A stretch of DNA of 64,000 nt, taken from positions 83,477 to 147,476 of the forward strand of contig NZ_GL883870.1 of assembly GCF_000205165.1 (NCBI RefSeq), in the 5' to 3' direction. A program made the translations under genes and the position numbers. Shown in pieces: positions 17,090-27,596 of the stretch. How positions within the stretch are numbered: the first letter of the stretch is position 1; every line of letters starts with the position of its first letter. The DNA comes from Paraprevotella xylaniphila YIT 11841 (lineage in GTDB: Bacteria > Bacteroidota > Bacteroidia > Bacteroidales > Bacteroidaceae). The notes below the pieces were generated by a model. That model saw only the letters and a list, made by a program, of their open reading frames with translations. It was not told where the DNA came from and did no database searches.

Positions 17090-18256
17090 TTAAAGACTTT
17101 GACGCAATACATCAATCACATCCTCACGAGTAAGGACAACATAACCGCTTTCGTTGATAGGGCACGCATCGGCAATTCCTTCTAATTGTGACAAATTGGC
17201 TCCGCAATCCGTGATATTCATTGCCAGCCCCAATTCTCGCATCCAATCCTCCATTCGTTCAAGTCCTTCCAATGCGATTTCCTTATCCGTTTTCCCGGCA
17301 GGGACGATATTCCACACGACAGTTGCCAATCGACGGAATTTCATTACCGCATCTTCAGAACGGTCGATGAGCAGACGGTAATAAGCTCCACTGACGGCTG
17401 ATAGCGTATGCCCGTGGGTAGCATCGGTATAGGCAGCGACAGCCTGTCCCAGCATGTGTACCATCCAGTCGGTAGGTTTTCCGCAGGAAAGAAGTCCGTT
17501 CAATGCCCATGTCGCAGTCCACATGATGTTGCTGCGTGCCTCATAATCTTCCTGATTACCGAGTACTTTCCGGGAACTGACGATGAGGGAGCGCATCAAT
17601 CCTTCGGCTATGTAGTCGGTGGTGTTGTCGTCCGTTCCCGAAAGGTATTGCTCCAAGATGTGCGACATGATATCATAAACGCCCGCTACCGTATGGTACA
17701 TTGGAACGGTATAGGTGTAAACAGGATTTAGGATGGAGAAGTCCGGATTTCGGAAATAATAGAATTTCTTCCGGTTCTCGCTGTGCTTGGAAATGACGGA
17801 ACAACTATCCATTTCCGAACCCGTCCCTGCCATCGTAAGGACGCAGCCGACAGGAATCCAACGGCAGGTCATTTCGCCCCAGTTATTGAAATAATATTCC
17901 CATGGGTCATGCTCGCAGTAGACAGAACCTGCTACCGCCTTGCAATAGTCGCAGACGGAACCGCCACCGACGGCAAGAATGAAATCAATATTCTCTTTCC
18001 TTGCAAGTGTCACACCCTCCATTACCTTTTCGATGGTAGGATTAGGCATGACACCGGAAAGTTCGACTACTTGCTTGTCAGCTTTGTTCAATTCAGCGAT
18101 TACTGAATCGTAAATACCGTTCTTGCGGATTGAACCGCCACCATATACCAGCATGACATTCTTGCCATACTTGTCCAGTTCTTTACTCAAATTTTCCAAT
18201 GAGTTTTCCCCGAAATATAGTTTCGTGGGATTGTGAAAAGTGAAATTACCTAACAT
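17090..18256 (-). CDS. Iron-containing alcohol dehydrogenase (YqhD/BDH-like)
   Basis: The 388-residue cytoplasmic protein matches group III alcohol dehydrogenases. GGGSIRKNGIYD and GGGSVCDYCKAVAG bind NAD(P)H, and the metal ligands lie in DIMSHILEQY and in the DWMVHMLGQAVAAYTDATHG segment. These enzymes reduce aldehydes to alcohols with NADPH, which protects against reactive aldehydes. It sits between the acetyltransferase gene (20 nt) and the flavin-reductase lipoprotein (10 nt). Substrate inferred only from class. Confidence 0.9.
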   Translation of the reverse strand: MLGNFTFHNPTKLYFGENSLENLSKELDKYGKNVMLVYGGGSIRKNGIYDSVIAELNKADKQVVELSGVMPNPTIEKVMEGVTLARKENIDFILAVGGGSVCDYCKAVAGSVYCEHDPWEYYFNNWGEMTCRWIPVGCVLTMAGTGSEMDSCSVISKHSENRKKFYYFRNPDFSILNPVYTYTVPMYHTVAGVYDIMSHILEQYLSGTDDNTTDYIAEGLMRSLIVSSRKVLGNQEDYEARSNIMWTATWALNGLLSCGKPTDWMVHMLGQAVAAYTDATHGHTLSAVSGAYYRLLIDRSEDAVMKFRRLATVVWNIVPAGKTDKEIALEGLERMEDWMRELGLAMNITDCGANLSQLEGIADACPINESGYVVLTREDVIDVLRQSL

Positions 18257-18276
18257 ATTTATTCGCTTTTAAGTAA

Positions 18277-18846
18277 TTATTTGTCATTAATATTTTTGAT
18301 AACTTTTGCCGGAATACCGCCTACAATCGTATTTGGCTCTACATCTTTCGTCACTACCGCACCTGCTGCCACTACCGCATTGTCGCCAATGGTTACACCT
18401 TGCAGGATGGTAGCATTGGAGCCTACCCATACATTCTTTCCCAATAGGATAGGAGCAGGGTAAGTGGTTTTGCGGTCTTCGAGCGCAAGTCCGTGGTTGA
18501 GTGTGGCGAACACCACATTATGCCCGATTTGGCATCCGTCACCGATGGTTACGCCACCGTGGTCTTGGAAGTGGCAGCAGGCATTGATAAACACATTTTC
18601 TCCCACCGTGATATTCTTGCCGAAATCGGCATAGAAGGGAGGAAATACACGGAGTGACTGTGGCACTCGGTAGCCAAACAGTTCGGAAAGCAGGTCACGC
18701 ACCTCTTCGGGAGTATGGTAGGCTGTATTTAACCTGAATGTGGTGCGCCGTGCCTCATTGCTCATGTCGTCCATGAAACGGTGTATATCACCAGTGTTCA
18801 GGGCTTGTCCCGTCTTTACAAATTCCTTGAAATCGTTTATATCCAT
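18277..18846 (-). CDS. Maltose/galactoside O-acetyltransferase-like hexapeptide protein
   Basis: The 189-residue protein has the short N-terminal Mac domain ([19 protein letters not shown]) and a left-handed beta-helix of hexapeptide repeats ([39 protein letters not shown]). His in [10 protein letters not shown] is the expected catalytic base. It uses acetyl-CoA to acetylate a sugar or related hydroxyl; the acceptor is unknown. Only 1 nt separates it from the flavodoxin-cyclophilin gene upstream. Confidence 0.9.
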   Translation of the reverse strand: MDINDFKEFVKTGQALNTGDIHRFMDDMSNEARRTTFRLNTAYHTPEEVRDLLSELFGYRVPQSLRVFPPFYADFGKNITVGENVFINACCHFQDHGGVTIGDGCQIGHNVVFATLNHGLALEDRKTTYPAPILLGKNVWVGSNATILQGVTIGDNAVVAAGAVVTKDVEPNTIVGGIPAKVIKNINDK

Positions 18847-18847
18847 A

Positions 18848-19882
18848 TCATTGCTTTTCTATTTTTACCTTTATATCACCACCTACATTCAACGCATCGA
18901 TACCATCACCATCAATATGACCAATTTTTATAAGGTCATTACTGTGCGACCAGTTCTTGCAGAAGATTGCCACGTTGCCCCACGGAACATAAATCGTGAT
19001 GTCTCCGGGCGTAGGGGCACACCCCCGTGTTACGCCCTCAGTTCTTAATTCTGGGTCGGGGTAGAAAATTTTCTCGGTTGTGTTGTTGTAATCGTTCAGT
19101 GTAACCTCCAACGGCAGACGGGAGAGAAAATCCCGTGCGGCGTCATTGTCTTCCATCGTGGCGGAAATCGTGTGGTCGCCGACTGTGAGGTTTATCTTCA
19201 AAGAAGTCACTTCAGGCGTATCAGGTTCTTCTCGGTTTGCTCCTATTTCGTCCAACCATGCAGGGACACGGGTTGCCATTTGTGAAATACTTGAAGATGT
19301 CAAAAGCAATGACTGTTCTATAATCGTTGCATCCGGGCAAAGATTACGAGCCTCACTTACTGAAGAAGATATGCCGCTGCTTCCGCTGGTGGAGAATAAT
19401 GCAATCCGCTTTCCGGCAAGTTTTTCGGCGTGTTCGTGTAGAAATGTCTGCATCGGTGTCGCTATGCTGCCATACCAAATCGGATAACCGACAAATACGA
19501 TGTCGTAGTTGTCAAAATTCTCCATTGATGTCTTGATTGGAGGGAAATTGCCTTGACGGATGGCTGCCAGTTCTTCTTGCGAGCGTTCCAACATGGCATT
19601 ATAATCATTGTCGTATGGCGTTTGAGGCTCGACTTCCAATATATCGCAATCAAGCGTGGACTGAATCAGCTCTGCCACTTGTTTCGTATTGTTCGTGCGT
19701 GAAGCATAAAGCACCAAATAGCGACCGTTACCTCCCGAAGTCGGTGTATCAGGATTGTTGTCATTTTCGCCCGGATTCTCCGGTTGCTCGGGAACAAATG
19801 GCTCATTGTTGGGTTCTCCGCAGGATGCCATAGACACAAGAGTTAGCAACATCAACGGAATAAATAATAATAATCGTCTCAT
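18848..19882 (-). CDS. Lipoprotein with flavodoxin and cyclophilin-like domains
   Basis: A lipobox ([10 protein letters not shown]) and a Pro/Asn/Glu-rich linker are followed by a flavodoxin domain (about 50-205: [39 protein letters not shown]) and a C-terminal cyclophilin-like (DUF369-type) domain (about 225-340, with [16 protein letters not shown] and [11 protein letters not shown]). The protein is anchored outside the inner membrane and probably carries FMN. It is the second exported flavodoxin of the operon, suggesting an electron chain outside the cytoplasm. It starts 4 nt after the tautomerase stop. Confidence 0.85.
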   Translation of the reverse strand: MRRLLLFIPLMLLTLVSMASCGEPNNEPFVPEQPENPGENDNNPDTPTSGGNGRYLVLYASRTNNTKQVAELIQSTLDCDILEVEPQTPYDNDYNAMLERSQEELAAIRQGNFPPIKTSMENFDNYDIVFVGYPIWYGSIATPMQTFLHEHAEKLAGKRIALFSTSGSSGISSSVSEARNLCPDATIIEQSLLLTSSSISQMATRVPAWLDEIGANREEPDTPEVTSLKINLTVGDHTISATMEDNDAARDFLSRLPLEVTLNDYNNTTEKIFYPDPELRTEGVTRGCAPTPGDITIYVPWGNVAIFCKNWSHSNDLIKIGHIDGDGIDALNVGGDIKVKIEKQ

Positions 19883-19886
19883 ATTT

Positions 19887-20096
19887 TCATTTATTTGGAT
19901 TGATAATCATAGTATTTTCCGGTATTCTCTGCATCGCACTTTCCCATTTCTCCATTTCTATGTCCTCGATGGAAACGGATACAAATTTCGATTCGACACC
20001 AAGCGTCTCTATCAATGTGCTACATAGTTTTTCAGCTAAAATCTGTTTTGTTTTCCGGTCTCTGCCGGCTATCATAGTTACTGCTATATGTGGCAT
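19887..20096 (-). CDS. 4-oxalocrotonate tautomerase-like small protein
   Basis: The 69-residue protein begins MPHIAVTMIAGRDRKTK; the second residue is the proline that becomes the N-terminal catalytic base of the tautomerase superfamily once Met is removed. The length and beta-alpha-beta pattern fit 4-OT monomers, which form hexamers and shift double bonds in keto-enol substrates. It lies between the aldo/keto reductase (24 nt) and flavodoxin-cyclophilin genes. The substrate is unknown. Confidence 0.75.
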   Translation of the reverse strand: MPHIAVTMIAGRDRKTKQILAEKLCSTLIETLGVESKFVSVSIEDIEMEKWESAMQRIPENTMIINPNK

Positions 20097-20120
20097 AATT
20101 CTCTGTATTTTAGTGATTGT

Positions 20121-20968
20121 TTATATATTATAAAGTCGTTCCACCTCTTTCGGATCGTGCAGGTCGAGAATCACACTATGACCTGTATCCATTGAAGCTA
20201 TAACTGCCATATCTTCGTCTGACAGCAAAAAATCACCAATAGCGAAATTTTCCGCCATACGCTCCTTATGTACCGATTTAGGAATAGCGACAATTCCACG
20301 CTGTAAATGCCAACGCAACACGACTTGAGCGACAGACTTGTTATATTTACGTCCAATCGCAGACAAGACTGGATTTGTAAATAATCCGTTACTACCTTCT
20401 GCCAACGGCCCCCATGATTCGGTTTGTACGCCAAGCGACTGCATGATTTGCATCGCTTCAGTCTGTTGGGTGTAAGGGTGCGTTTCCACTTGATTGACTG
20501 CCGGAATAATTTTCACATTCTGACACAAATCCATCAAACGATTCGAATTGAAATTACAAACCCCAATAGCGCGGATTCGTCCGGTCGCATAAAGTTCTTC
20601 CATTGCCTTCCATGCTCCATAATAATCGCCGAAAGGCATGTGAATCAGATAAAGGTCAATATAATCCAATTCCAATCGTGCAAGGGATGCTTCAAAAGCC
20701 CGTAATGTTTGGATATATCCCATTTCGGAAATCCATGCCTTCGTTGTAACAAACAATTCTTCTCGTGGGATACTGCTTTTATGGATAGCCGCACCGACAG
20801 CATGCTCATTTCCGTGCACCGATGCCGTGTCTATAAGCCGATAACCGACACTGATAGCATCGGCAACGGTATGTTCGCATATGGCTGCATCAGGGATTTG
20901 AAAAACCCCGAATCCCTGTATCGGCATTTCCACTCCGTTATTCAACACAATGTAGTCCATACCTGCCA

Positions 20969-20969
<1 letters not shown>
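20121..20969 (-). CDS. Aldo/keto reductase with altered catalytic Tyr position
   Basis: The 282-residue protein is an AKR5-like (2,5-diketo-gluconate reductase type) enzyme: NNGVEMPIQGFGVFQIPD, LYLIHMPFGDYYGAWKAME, GVCNFNSNRL and AIPKSVHKERMAEN for NADPH. Catalytic Asp (LIDTA), Lys (TTKAW) and His (LIHMP) are present, but the tyrosine normally in DTAxxYxNE is His here (DTASVHGNEHAVG). It has no signal peptide. Its ATG overlaps the last base of the preceding Tat-signal reductase gene. Activity may be altered. Confidence 0.88.
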
Positions 20970-22096
<1,127 letters not shown>

Positions 22097-22122
22097 TTAT
22101 AATTTTTCAGTTCTAACTATCA

Positions 22123-22338
22123 TTAAAAACGCCCACAAGTCAATCCCCGCATAATCTCCATCTCATTGTCTTCCAAACGAAATGTTGTGGAATCATTTTC
22201 AGGTGCAGGAATAAAGTCATCCTGTACAAGAAAACATTGCACTATTTTCTTTGGGGTAGTATGATAGCGGTATGCGAGGTAGCATACGACCTCATCTTCA
22301 TATAGTTCATCGGAAATGTTAATTCTTCTGTTCATCAT
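22123..22338 (-). CDS. Small unknown protein, first gene of the redox operon
   Basis: The protein is 71 residues (or 70 from the next Met): MNRRINISDELYEDEVVCYL, an aromatic helical stretch, then an acidic Asn/Asp-rich tail. There is no signal peptide or recognised domain. Its ATG lies 18 nt downstream of a TAATTTTG -7 element, and the Tat-signal reductase gene starts 30 nt later. It may be a small regulator or leader protein of the operon. Confidence 0.6.
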   Translation of the reverse strand: MMNRRINISDELYEDEVVCYLAYRYHTTPKKIVQCFLVQDDFIPAPENDSTTFRLEDNEMEIMRGLTCGRF

Positions 22339-22355
22339 TCTTGTTTTTGATAATG

Positions 22356-22363
22356 CAAAATTA
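22356..22363 (-). promoter_or_regulatory. -7 element of the redox/Tat/rteAB operon
   Basis: TAATTTTG on the minus strand fits TAnnTTTG, 18 nt upstream of the first gene. No clear TTTG stands 19 nt upstream, as is common for promoters needing an activator such as the divergent AraC-type protein. Confidence 0.5.
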
Positions 22364-22460
22364 GGTGAGCACGGAAAAACGGACGTAACAATAAAATGGT
22401 AGTTTGTACCGATTTTACTGATTTTCGAGTATTTGTATTATATTGATGGTCTAAAATGAG

Positions 22461-22468
22461 TACCTTTG
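22461..22468 (+). promoter_or_regulatory. -7 element of the AraC-type regulator
   Basis: TACCTTTG on the plus strand fits TAnnTTTG, 27 nt before the regulator's ATG at 22496. It is divergent from the operon promoter at 22356-22363; the ~100 bp between them is the likely operator region. Confidence 0.6.
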
Positions 22469-22495
22469 TCATTGAATAGCAAAAAGATATATTTT

Positions 22496-23398
22496 ATGAG
22501 CAAGATACTGAAAGTCAAAACTCCGAATGATTACAGCCGTTATCTCGGACAAGCAGAACAGCATCCATTGGTCTGTATCGTCAATTATGAAGAAGTATCG
22601 CCTGTGCGCCATAGCCTAAATAATTACAGCGTATATGGTATTTTCTTTCATGATGAAGCTGATATAGGCTTGTCATACGGATGTGGAAAGTATGACTACA
22701 AGAAAGGAACGGTAATTTGTGTAGCTCCCGGTCAGATAGGCGGTAAAGAAGACAACGGAGAATGGGTAAATCTGACAGGGTGGGCATTGTTGTTCCACTC
22801 AGATCTATTACATGGCACACAGTTGGAAAGGAATATCAAGGATTACTCTTTCTTCGATTACCGTGTGAACGAGGCTTTGCACATGACTGATGAGGAACGT
22901 GATATTTTCGTTTCGCTGATGAAACAAATACGGGATGAACTAGGAAAACCGCAAGATGACATCCAAAACCGTATTATCGTAGGCTATATCGAACTGATGT
23001 TGAATTTCTGCCTGCGCTTCCATAACAGGCAGTTTATCACCCGAAAGTTGGAAAATTCGGATATGCTAATGAAATTCAATATATTGCTTTCCTCTTATTT
23101 TGAACAGGAGCTGCAATTATCTTTCGGGTTGCCTACTGTACAATACTGTGCCGATAAACTCTGTATGTCACCTAACTATTTTGGGGATTTGATTCGAAAG
23201 ATGACTGGTGATACGGCAAGCAACTATATCCGTCAGTACATCATCCAACAGGCAAAAAACGAATTGGCAAGTGGAGAAACTATCGCACAAGTCGCCTACA
23301 AACTTGGCTTTGAATATCCGCAACATCTGAGCCGTATGTTCAAGAGACATGTGGGAATTACTCCAACTGAGTATTGCGAAAATCTTCGTAGAAAATAA
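22496..23398 (+). CDS. AraC-family transcriptional regulator
   Basis: The 300-residue protein has an N-terminal cupin-like sensing half (about 1-180) and a C-terminal AraC HTH pair (about 200-300): LPTVQYCADKLCMSPNYFGD, then GETIAQVAYKLGFEYPQHLS and the terminal MFKRHVGITPTEYCE. This is the ArsR-adjacent AraC type often divergent from oxidoreductase clusters in Bacteroidetes. ATG at 22496 is preferred; a TTG at 22466 would lie inside the -7 element. It most likely activates the redox operon in response to a small reactive compound. Confidence 0.9.
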   Translation: MSKILKVKTPNDYSRYLGQAEQHPLVCIVNYEEVSPVRHSLNNYSVYGIFFHDEADIGLSYGCGKYDYKKGTVICVAPGQIGGKEDNGEWVNLTGWALLFHSDLLHGTQLERNIKDYSFFDYRVNEALHMTDEERDIFVSLMKQIRDELGKPQDDIQNRIIVGYIELMLNFCLRFHNRQFITRKLENSDMLMKFNILLSSYFEQELQLSFGLPTVQYCADKLCMSPNYFGDLIRKMTGDTASNYIRQYIIQQAKNELASGETIAQVAYKLGFEYPQHLSRMFKRHVGITPTEYCENLRRK

Positions 23399-23447
23399 TT
23401 TGAAATAGAAACTTTAGATTATATTGCTCCTAAATCAATAAATTTAT

Positions 23448-23455
23448 TACCTTTG
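23448..23455 (+). promoter_or_regulatory. Orphan promoter-like element at a junction
   Basis: TACCTTTG with TTG 21 nt upstream (23424-23426) reads rightwards, yet no plus-strand gene follows; the truncated integrase begins on the other strand at 23536. The promoter may have lost its gene when the junction formed. Confidence 0.4.
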
Positions 23456-23535
23456 TATCCAAGTGCAGCGTTCTTTTGATTTAATGCAAAATGTAACAAG
23501 AGTGAGAACTTCGCTCGTTTCTAAATCGTTACCTA

Positions 23536-24690
23536 TCAGGAAACAAGTCTTTGCAAATTGCACGTTTTCAGCAAGAAAGAAGATTTAGAGTGTCTTGCTG
23601 AATGGAAGGTGATGTGCTTCTTGATACCGGATGCTTCTATCCAGACTTTCAGAGGACGAGAAATCCAAGAGGCATCGGTCAGTCCTTCAAAAACAAGTGC
23701 TTCATCATCGTTTGGACGTATGCCACATAATTGAAGTGCTTGTTGGATGACAGGCTTGTAATCCGGTCTTTTTGTCTTTTGCTGTACAACGACCGCTTGC
23801 CATGTTCCCTTACTTGTTTGTTGAATCTGTTTCCATTTCAAAGATTGAATATCACTATGGCGCAATCCTGTGAGAATAGAGAACAAGAACGCACGTTTCA
23901 AAACATCATCCTTGCAAGGGGTATCAACCAACATTTGCACCTCATTCATGGTAAGTGCAACACGGGGTTTCTCAATGTTTGTTATTCCCTTTACTTTTGC
24001 ACTTATATCAACAGTGAGATATTCATCAATGAATGCCTGTTTCAGTCCGGCTTTGAGTATAGAGAAATAAGTCGATGCCGTGTTTTGTGAGATAGTACCT
24101 TTCTTATTCCCTCCCATTGGAGCACGCAGAAGGAACATCTTTATATCTTCAAGCAGTTTAACTGAAATCGTCTTGAATGGAATTGGCTGCCCTTGTGAAT
24201 ACATTTTCAATAATTCGCCTACACGCCTCCAGTTGACTATAATCGAATCGGAACTATTGGGATGACGTGTGCTTATAATACCATTGAAATACTTGATAAA
24301 GTCCTGTTCGCTCCGCTCATTCTGTGCAGCGATTTCGTTTTCCTTATCAGTGTATAGGATGGCACTATCGTATTCATGCTGCCGTAACTTCCGCACATTG
24401 TCGGCATAGATACAAGCCTCTTGGTCTATCGTTGAACGGCATTGAATAATCCCATTCAAATCACGCTTAGGCTTATAGTTGAATGTTCCATCTGGCAAAA
24501 TACGTGCAATGGACGATTTGTCCCAAACAGGCGTGGATATAGTCCGGTTAATGGATTCCACCACACGGCTTGCTCGTTTAGAACCTCGCTTATAAACTGG
24601 GTATGATTCTATAATCAGATACCACTCTTCTTTATAATTCGACCTTCTGAGCTTGACGGTCACTTTGGTATTAGGTAATGCTTTCTTCAT
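23536..24690 (-). CDS. Tyrosine recombinase/integrase, truncated before catalytic Tyr
   Basis: The 384-residue protein has an arm-binding N-terminus, a SAM-like core-binding domain (about 120-220, with NTASTYFSILKAGLKQAFID) and a catalytic domain with Arg in SILTGLRHSDIQSLKW and the HxxR box FHSARHS. Family members continue for about 50 more residues through LGHxxxxTTxxY; here the reading runs into unrelated residues (SKSSFLLKTCNL) and stops. The nucleophilic Tyr is absent, so strand cleavage should be impossible. The break lies at the end next to the AraC gene. The start overlaps the zinc/HTH gene by 4 nt. Confidence 0.85.
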   Translation of the reverse strand: MKKALPNTKVTVKLRRSNYKEEWYLIIESYPVYKRGSKRASRVVESINRTISTPVWDKSSIARILPDGTFNYKPKRDLNGIIQCRSTIDQEACIYADNVRKLRQHEYDSAILYTDKENEIAAQNERSEQDFIKYFNGIISTRHPNSSDSIIVNWRRVGELLKMYSQGQPIPFKTISVKLLEDIKMFLLRAPMGGNKKGTISQNTASTYFSILKAGLKQAFIDEYLTVDISAKVKGITNIEKPRVALTMNEVQMLVDTPCKDDVLKRAFLFSILTGLRHSDIQSLKWKQIQQTSKGTWQAVVVQQKTKRPDYKPVIQQALQLCGIRPNDDEALVFEGLTDASWISRPLKVWIEASGIKKHITFHSARHSKSSFLLKTCNLQRLVS

Positions 24691-25232
24691 AACGACTTAT
24701 ATAATTTATCAATTTCAGATTTGGGAACATAAACATAGTTACCGATTTGGCGTGTAGGAATAGAATGACGGCGTATGTGCTTAAATACACTGCTGTCATT
24801 GATATGGAACTTCTTTGCGATCTCTCCGATGGTATAACAATCTTTGGGTTCAAAGGACAATGCTTCCTTTTTTCTCTTTCTACTCCCTGCCTTTGTTTTG
24901 AAGTGTTCATCCATATACTGCCGACTAAGGCGTATCAGACGCTGGCCAAAATTGTATGACGGTATCAATCCTTGCCGTATCATACGATAAAGTACATCTT
25001 TACTAATGCCGTAAATCAACATAGCCTCTTTTACGGTTAGATACCCCTTGCAGGATGGTATTCGTCTAATCAGTGCTTGGCGTATCGCTTCTTTCTCTTT
25101 TGCGATTTGTCTTTTCTTATATGCTCTCTTGGAACAAGCAGGGCAACAATACTTCGACACTAATGTCGGAGGAGTAAAGATTTTACCGCACTCCTCGCAA
25201 CTTCTTTGAATGATGTAATTTCCTCTTGGCAT
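24687..25232 (-). CDS. Zinc-finger and double-HTH excisionase-like protein
   Basis: The 181-residue protein has an N-terminal zinc-binding region (CEECGKIFTPP, then CCPACSKRAYKKRQ) and two excisionase-type HTHs: YLTVKEAMLIYGISKDVLYR (about 64-105) and CYTIGEIAKKFHINDSSVFK (about 132-180). Such genes stand just upstream of integrases in Bacteroidales elements and probably help direct excision. It is translationally coupled to the integrase by a 4-nt overlap. The intact state contrasts with the truncated integrase. Confidence 0.8.
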   Translation of the reverse strand: MPRGNYIIQRSCEECGKIFTPPTLVSKYCCPACSKRAYKKRQIAKEKEAIRQALIRRIPSCKGYLTVKEAMLIYGISKDVLYRMIRQGLIPSYNFGQRLIRLSRQYMDEHFKTKAGSRKRKKEALSFEPKDCYTIGEIAKKFHINDSSVFKHIRRHSIPTRQIGNYVYVPKSEIDKLYKSL

Positions 25233-25366
25233 ATTCTTCTCGTTATAAATGGTTTATATCAATCTAAGTTGTACCTTATCGCCAAATAAGACGTGTCGCA
25301 AATATGTCGCAAATAAGAGATAAAAAAGCCCATAGAAAACACATAGCAACCATGAACCCCATAAAC

Positions 25367-25404
25367 GCAAAAAGCGTGCAACTCATTGAGCTGCACGCTT
25401 TTGC
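25367..25404 (-). terminator. Terminator of dnaK
   Basis: GCAAAAAGCGTGCA pairs with TGCACGCTTTTGC across an 11-nt loop, 32 bp past the dnaK stop. It marks the boundary between core genome and accessory DNA; a small direct repeat GTCGCAAATA lies at about 25294-25316. Confidence 0.7.
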
Positions 25405-25435
25405 TTATTGTTTATTATCTGTTTCCTTATCGGAA

Positions 25436-27352
25436 TCATTTGACTTCCTCAAAATCTGCATCTTGAATAGTATCATCAGAAGAAGAGTTTCCAGCGTTGG
25501 CATTACTCTGCCCTCCGGCATTCTGCTGTGCACCGGCTCCAGGCTGTGCACCACCCTGGTACATCTGTGCACTGGCAGCCTGCCATGCTGCATTCATTTC
25601 GGCAATAGCAGCATCGATGGCGGCAACATCACCCGCCTTGTGGGCATCTTTCAATTTCTGCAAAGCTCCTTCGATAGCAGGTTTCTTGTCAGCCGGAATC
25701 TTATCACCCAACTCTTTCAACTGGTTCTCAGTCTGGAAAATCATAGAGTCAGCCTGATTCATCTTGTCTACTCTTTCACGCTCTTTCTTGTCGGCATCTG
25801 CATTAGCTTCAGCCTCAGCTTTCATACGGTCTATTTCGTCTTTGCTCAAACCAGAAGAAGCTTCGATACGGATAGCCTGTTCCTTACCGGTAGCCTTATC
25901 CTTGGCAGACACTTTCAAAATACCATTGGCATCGATGTCGAAAGTCACCTCTATTTGAGGAACTCCACGACGAGCAGGCGCAATGCCGGTCAAATTAAAC
26001 TGACCGATAGACTTATTCTGAGCGGCCATCGGACGTTCTCCCTGCAATACATGAATAGTCACTTCCGTCTGATTGTCGGCAGCCGTGCTGAAGACTTCGC
26101 TCTTGTTGCACGGGATTGTCGTATTGGCTTCAATCAACTTCGTCATTACGCCACCCATCGTCTCAATACCCATAGACAACGGCGTCACATCCAACAATAC
26201 GATGTCGCCCACTCCGGCTTCCTTATTCAGGATAGCCCCTTGGATAGAAGCACCTACCGCTACGACCTCATCTGGATTTACACCTTTAGACGGAGCCTTG
26301 CCGAAGAAATCTTCTACTAACTTCTGGATGGCCGGAATACGGCTCGAACCTCCGACAAGAATTACTTCGTCAATGTCTGAATTACTCAAACCGGCATCCT
26401 GCATTGCCTTCTGGCACGGCACCTTACAAGCCTGAATCAAATTATCAGCCAACTGCTCGAACTTAGCACGCGTCAAGGTCTTCACCAAGTGCTTGGGTAC
26501 ACCGCCTACAGCCGTGATATAAGGCAAATTGATTTCCGTAGTCGTAGACGAAGACAATTCAATCTTGGCTTTCTCGGCAGCTTCTTTCAAACGTTGCAAT
26601 GCCATCGGGTCTTGTTTCAAATCTACTCCTTCTTCTGCCTTGAAGTCAGCAGCCAACCAGTCGATAATCACTTGGTCGAAATCATCACCTCCGAGGTGAG
26701 TATCACCATTGGTAGAAAGCACCTCGAATACACCGCAACCAAACTCCAGTATGGAAATATCAAATGTACCGCCCCCCAAATCGAAGACAGCAATCTTCAT
26801 GTCCTTATTGGACTTATCCACACCGTAAGCCAAAGCCGCAGCCGTCGGTTCATTCACAATACGTTTCACTTCCAAACCGGCAATCTGTCCGGCCTCTTTC
26901 GTCGCCTGACGCTGAGAATCGGAAAAATAAGCCGGCACGGTAATCACTGCTTCCGTCACTTCCTGACCCAGATAATCCTCAGCCGTCTTCTTCATCTTCT
27001 GGAGAACCATGGCAGAGATTTCCTGAGGAGTATAGAGACGACCCTCAATATCCACACGAGGCGTGTTGTTATCCCCTCTTACTACTGAATAAGGAACACG
27101 CGAGATTTCTTTCTGTACCTGGTCATAGGTCTCACCCATGAAACGTTTGATAGAGAAAATGGTATTCTTCGGATTCGTAATCGCCTGACGTTTGGCCGGA
27201 TCACCCACCAAGCGTTCGCCGTTTTTAAACGCCACGATAGAAGGAGTCGTACGCTTGCCTTCGTTGTTAGCGATTACTACCGGTTCGTTACCTTCAAATA
27301 CGGAAACACAAGAGTTTGTAGTTCCCAAGTCAATTCCAATAATCTTTCCCAT
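25436..27352 (-). CDS. dnaK: Molecular chaperone DnaK (Hsp70)
   Basis: The 638-residue protein starts [20 protein letters not shown] and keeps all Hsp70 signatures: [16 protein letters not shown] in the ATPase domain, [17 protein letters not shown], a substrate-binding domain from about 390, and a helical lid ending in a Gln/Gly/Asn-rich stretch and [13 protein letters not shown], which binds co-chaperones. It folds and refolds proteins with DnaJ and GrpE, neither of which is adjacent. It is the first core gene after the accessory block and ends at a strong hairpin. Confidence 0.99.
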   Translation of the reverse strand: MGKIIGIDLGTTNSCVSVFEGNEPVVIANNEGKRTTPSIVAFKNGERLVGDPAKRQAITNPKNTIFSIKRFMGETYDQVQKEISRVPYSVVRGDNNTPRVDIEGRLYTPQEISAMVLQKMKKTAEDYLGQEVTEAVITVPAYFSDSQRQATKEAGQIAGLEVKRIVNEPTAAALAYGVDKSNKDMKIAVFDLGGGTFDISILEFGCGVFEVLSTNGDTHLGGDDFDQVIIDWLAADFKAEEGVDLKQDPMALQRLKEAAEKAKIELSSSTTTEINLPYITAVGGVPKHLVKTLTRAKFEQLADNLIQACKVPCQKAMQDAGLSNSDIDEVILVGGSSRIPAIQKLVEDFFGKAPSKGVNPDEVVAVGASIQGAILNKEAGVGDIVLLDVTPLSMGIETMGGVMTKLIEANTTIPCNKSEVFSTAADNQTEVTIHVLQGERPMAAQNKSIGQFNLTGIAPARRGVPQIEVTFDIDANGILKVSAKDKATGKEQAIRIEASSGLSKDEIDRMKAEAEANADADKKERERVDKMNQADSMIFQTENQLKELGDKIPADKKPAIEGALQKLKDAHKAGDVAAIDAAIAEMNAAWQAASAQMYQGGAQPGAGAQQNAGGQSNANAGNSSSDDTIQDADFEEVK

Positions 27353-27518
27353 AATATATCTACTTTTTTATTATTAATCTAAATTGAATGTATTTCTTGC
27401 GTCCGCCTCTTACAAAAGCAACGCACTGTTATAAAAACAAACCGCGTGCCAAACTATCTCATGAAGCAGAAAAAACTATAAAAAAAGATTTATCGGAATC
27501 AAGAGAGAGTTTTTCCGC

Positions 27519-27526
27519 TATCTTTG
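27519..27526 (+). promoter_or_regulatory. -7 element of the patatin gene
   Basis: TATCTTTG fits TAnnTTTG and lies 70 nt upstream of the patatin ATG at 27597. Confidence 0.55.
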
Positions 27527-27596
27527 TTCTCGGACAAGCCCATCTGCGACAGTCAGACCTGAAAACTGCCAAAATGGCTGAAAAAATTTAAAATGT

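Noticed and set aside
23400..25300. tRNA attachment site at the integrase end
   Set aside because: No tRNA-like cloverleaf sequence could be found near the integrase or at the dnaK boundary.
25304..26320. 338-residue open frame opposite dnaK
   Set aside because: It is antisense to a clear Hsp70 gene and has no motif; dnaK codon structure explains it.
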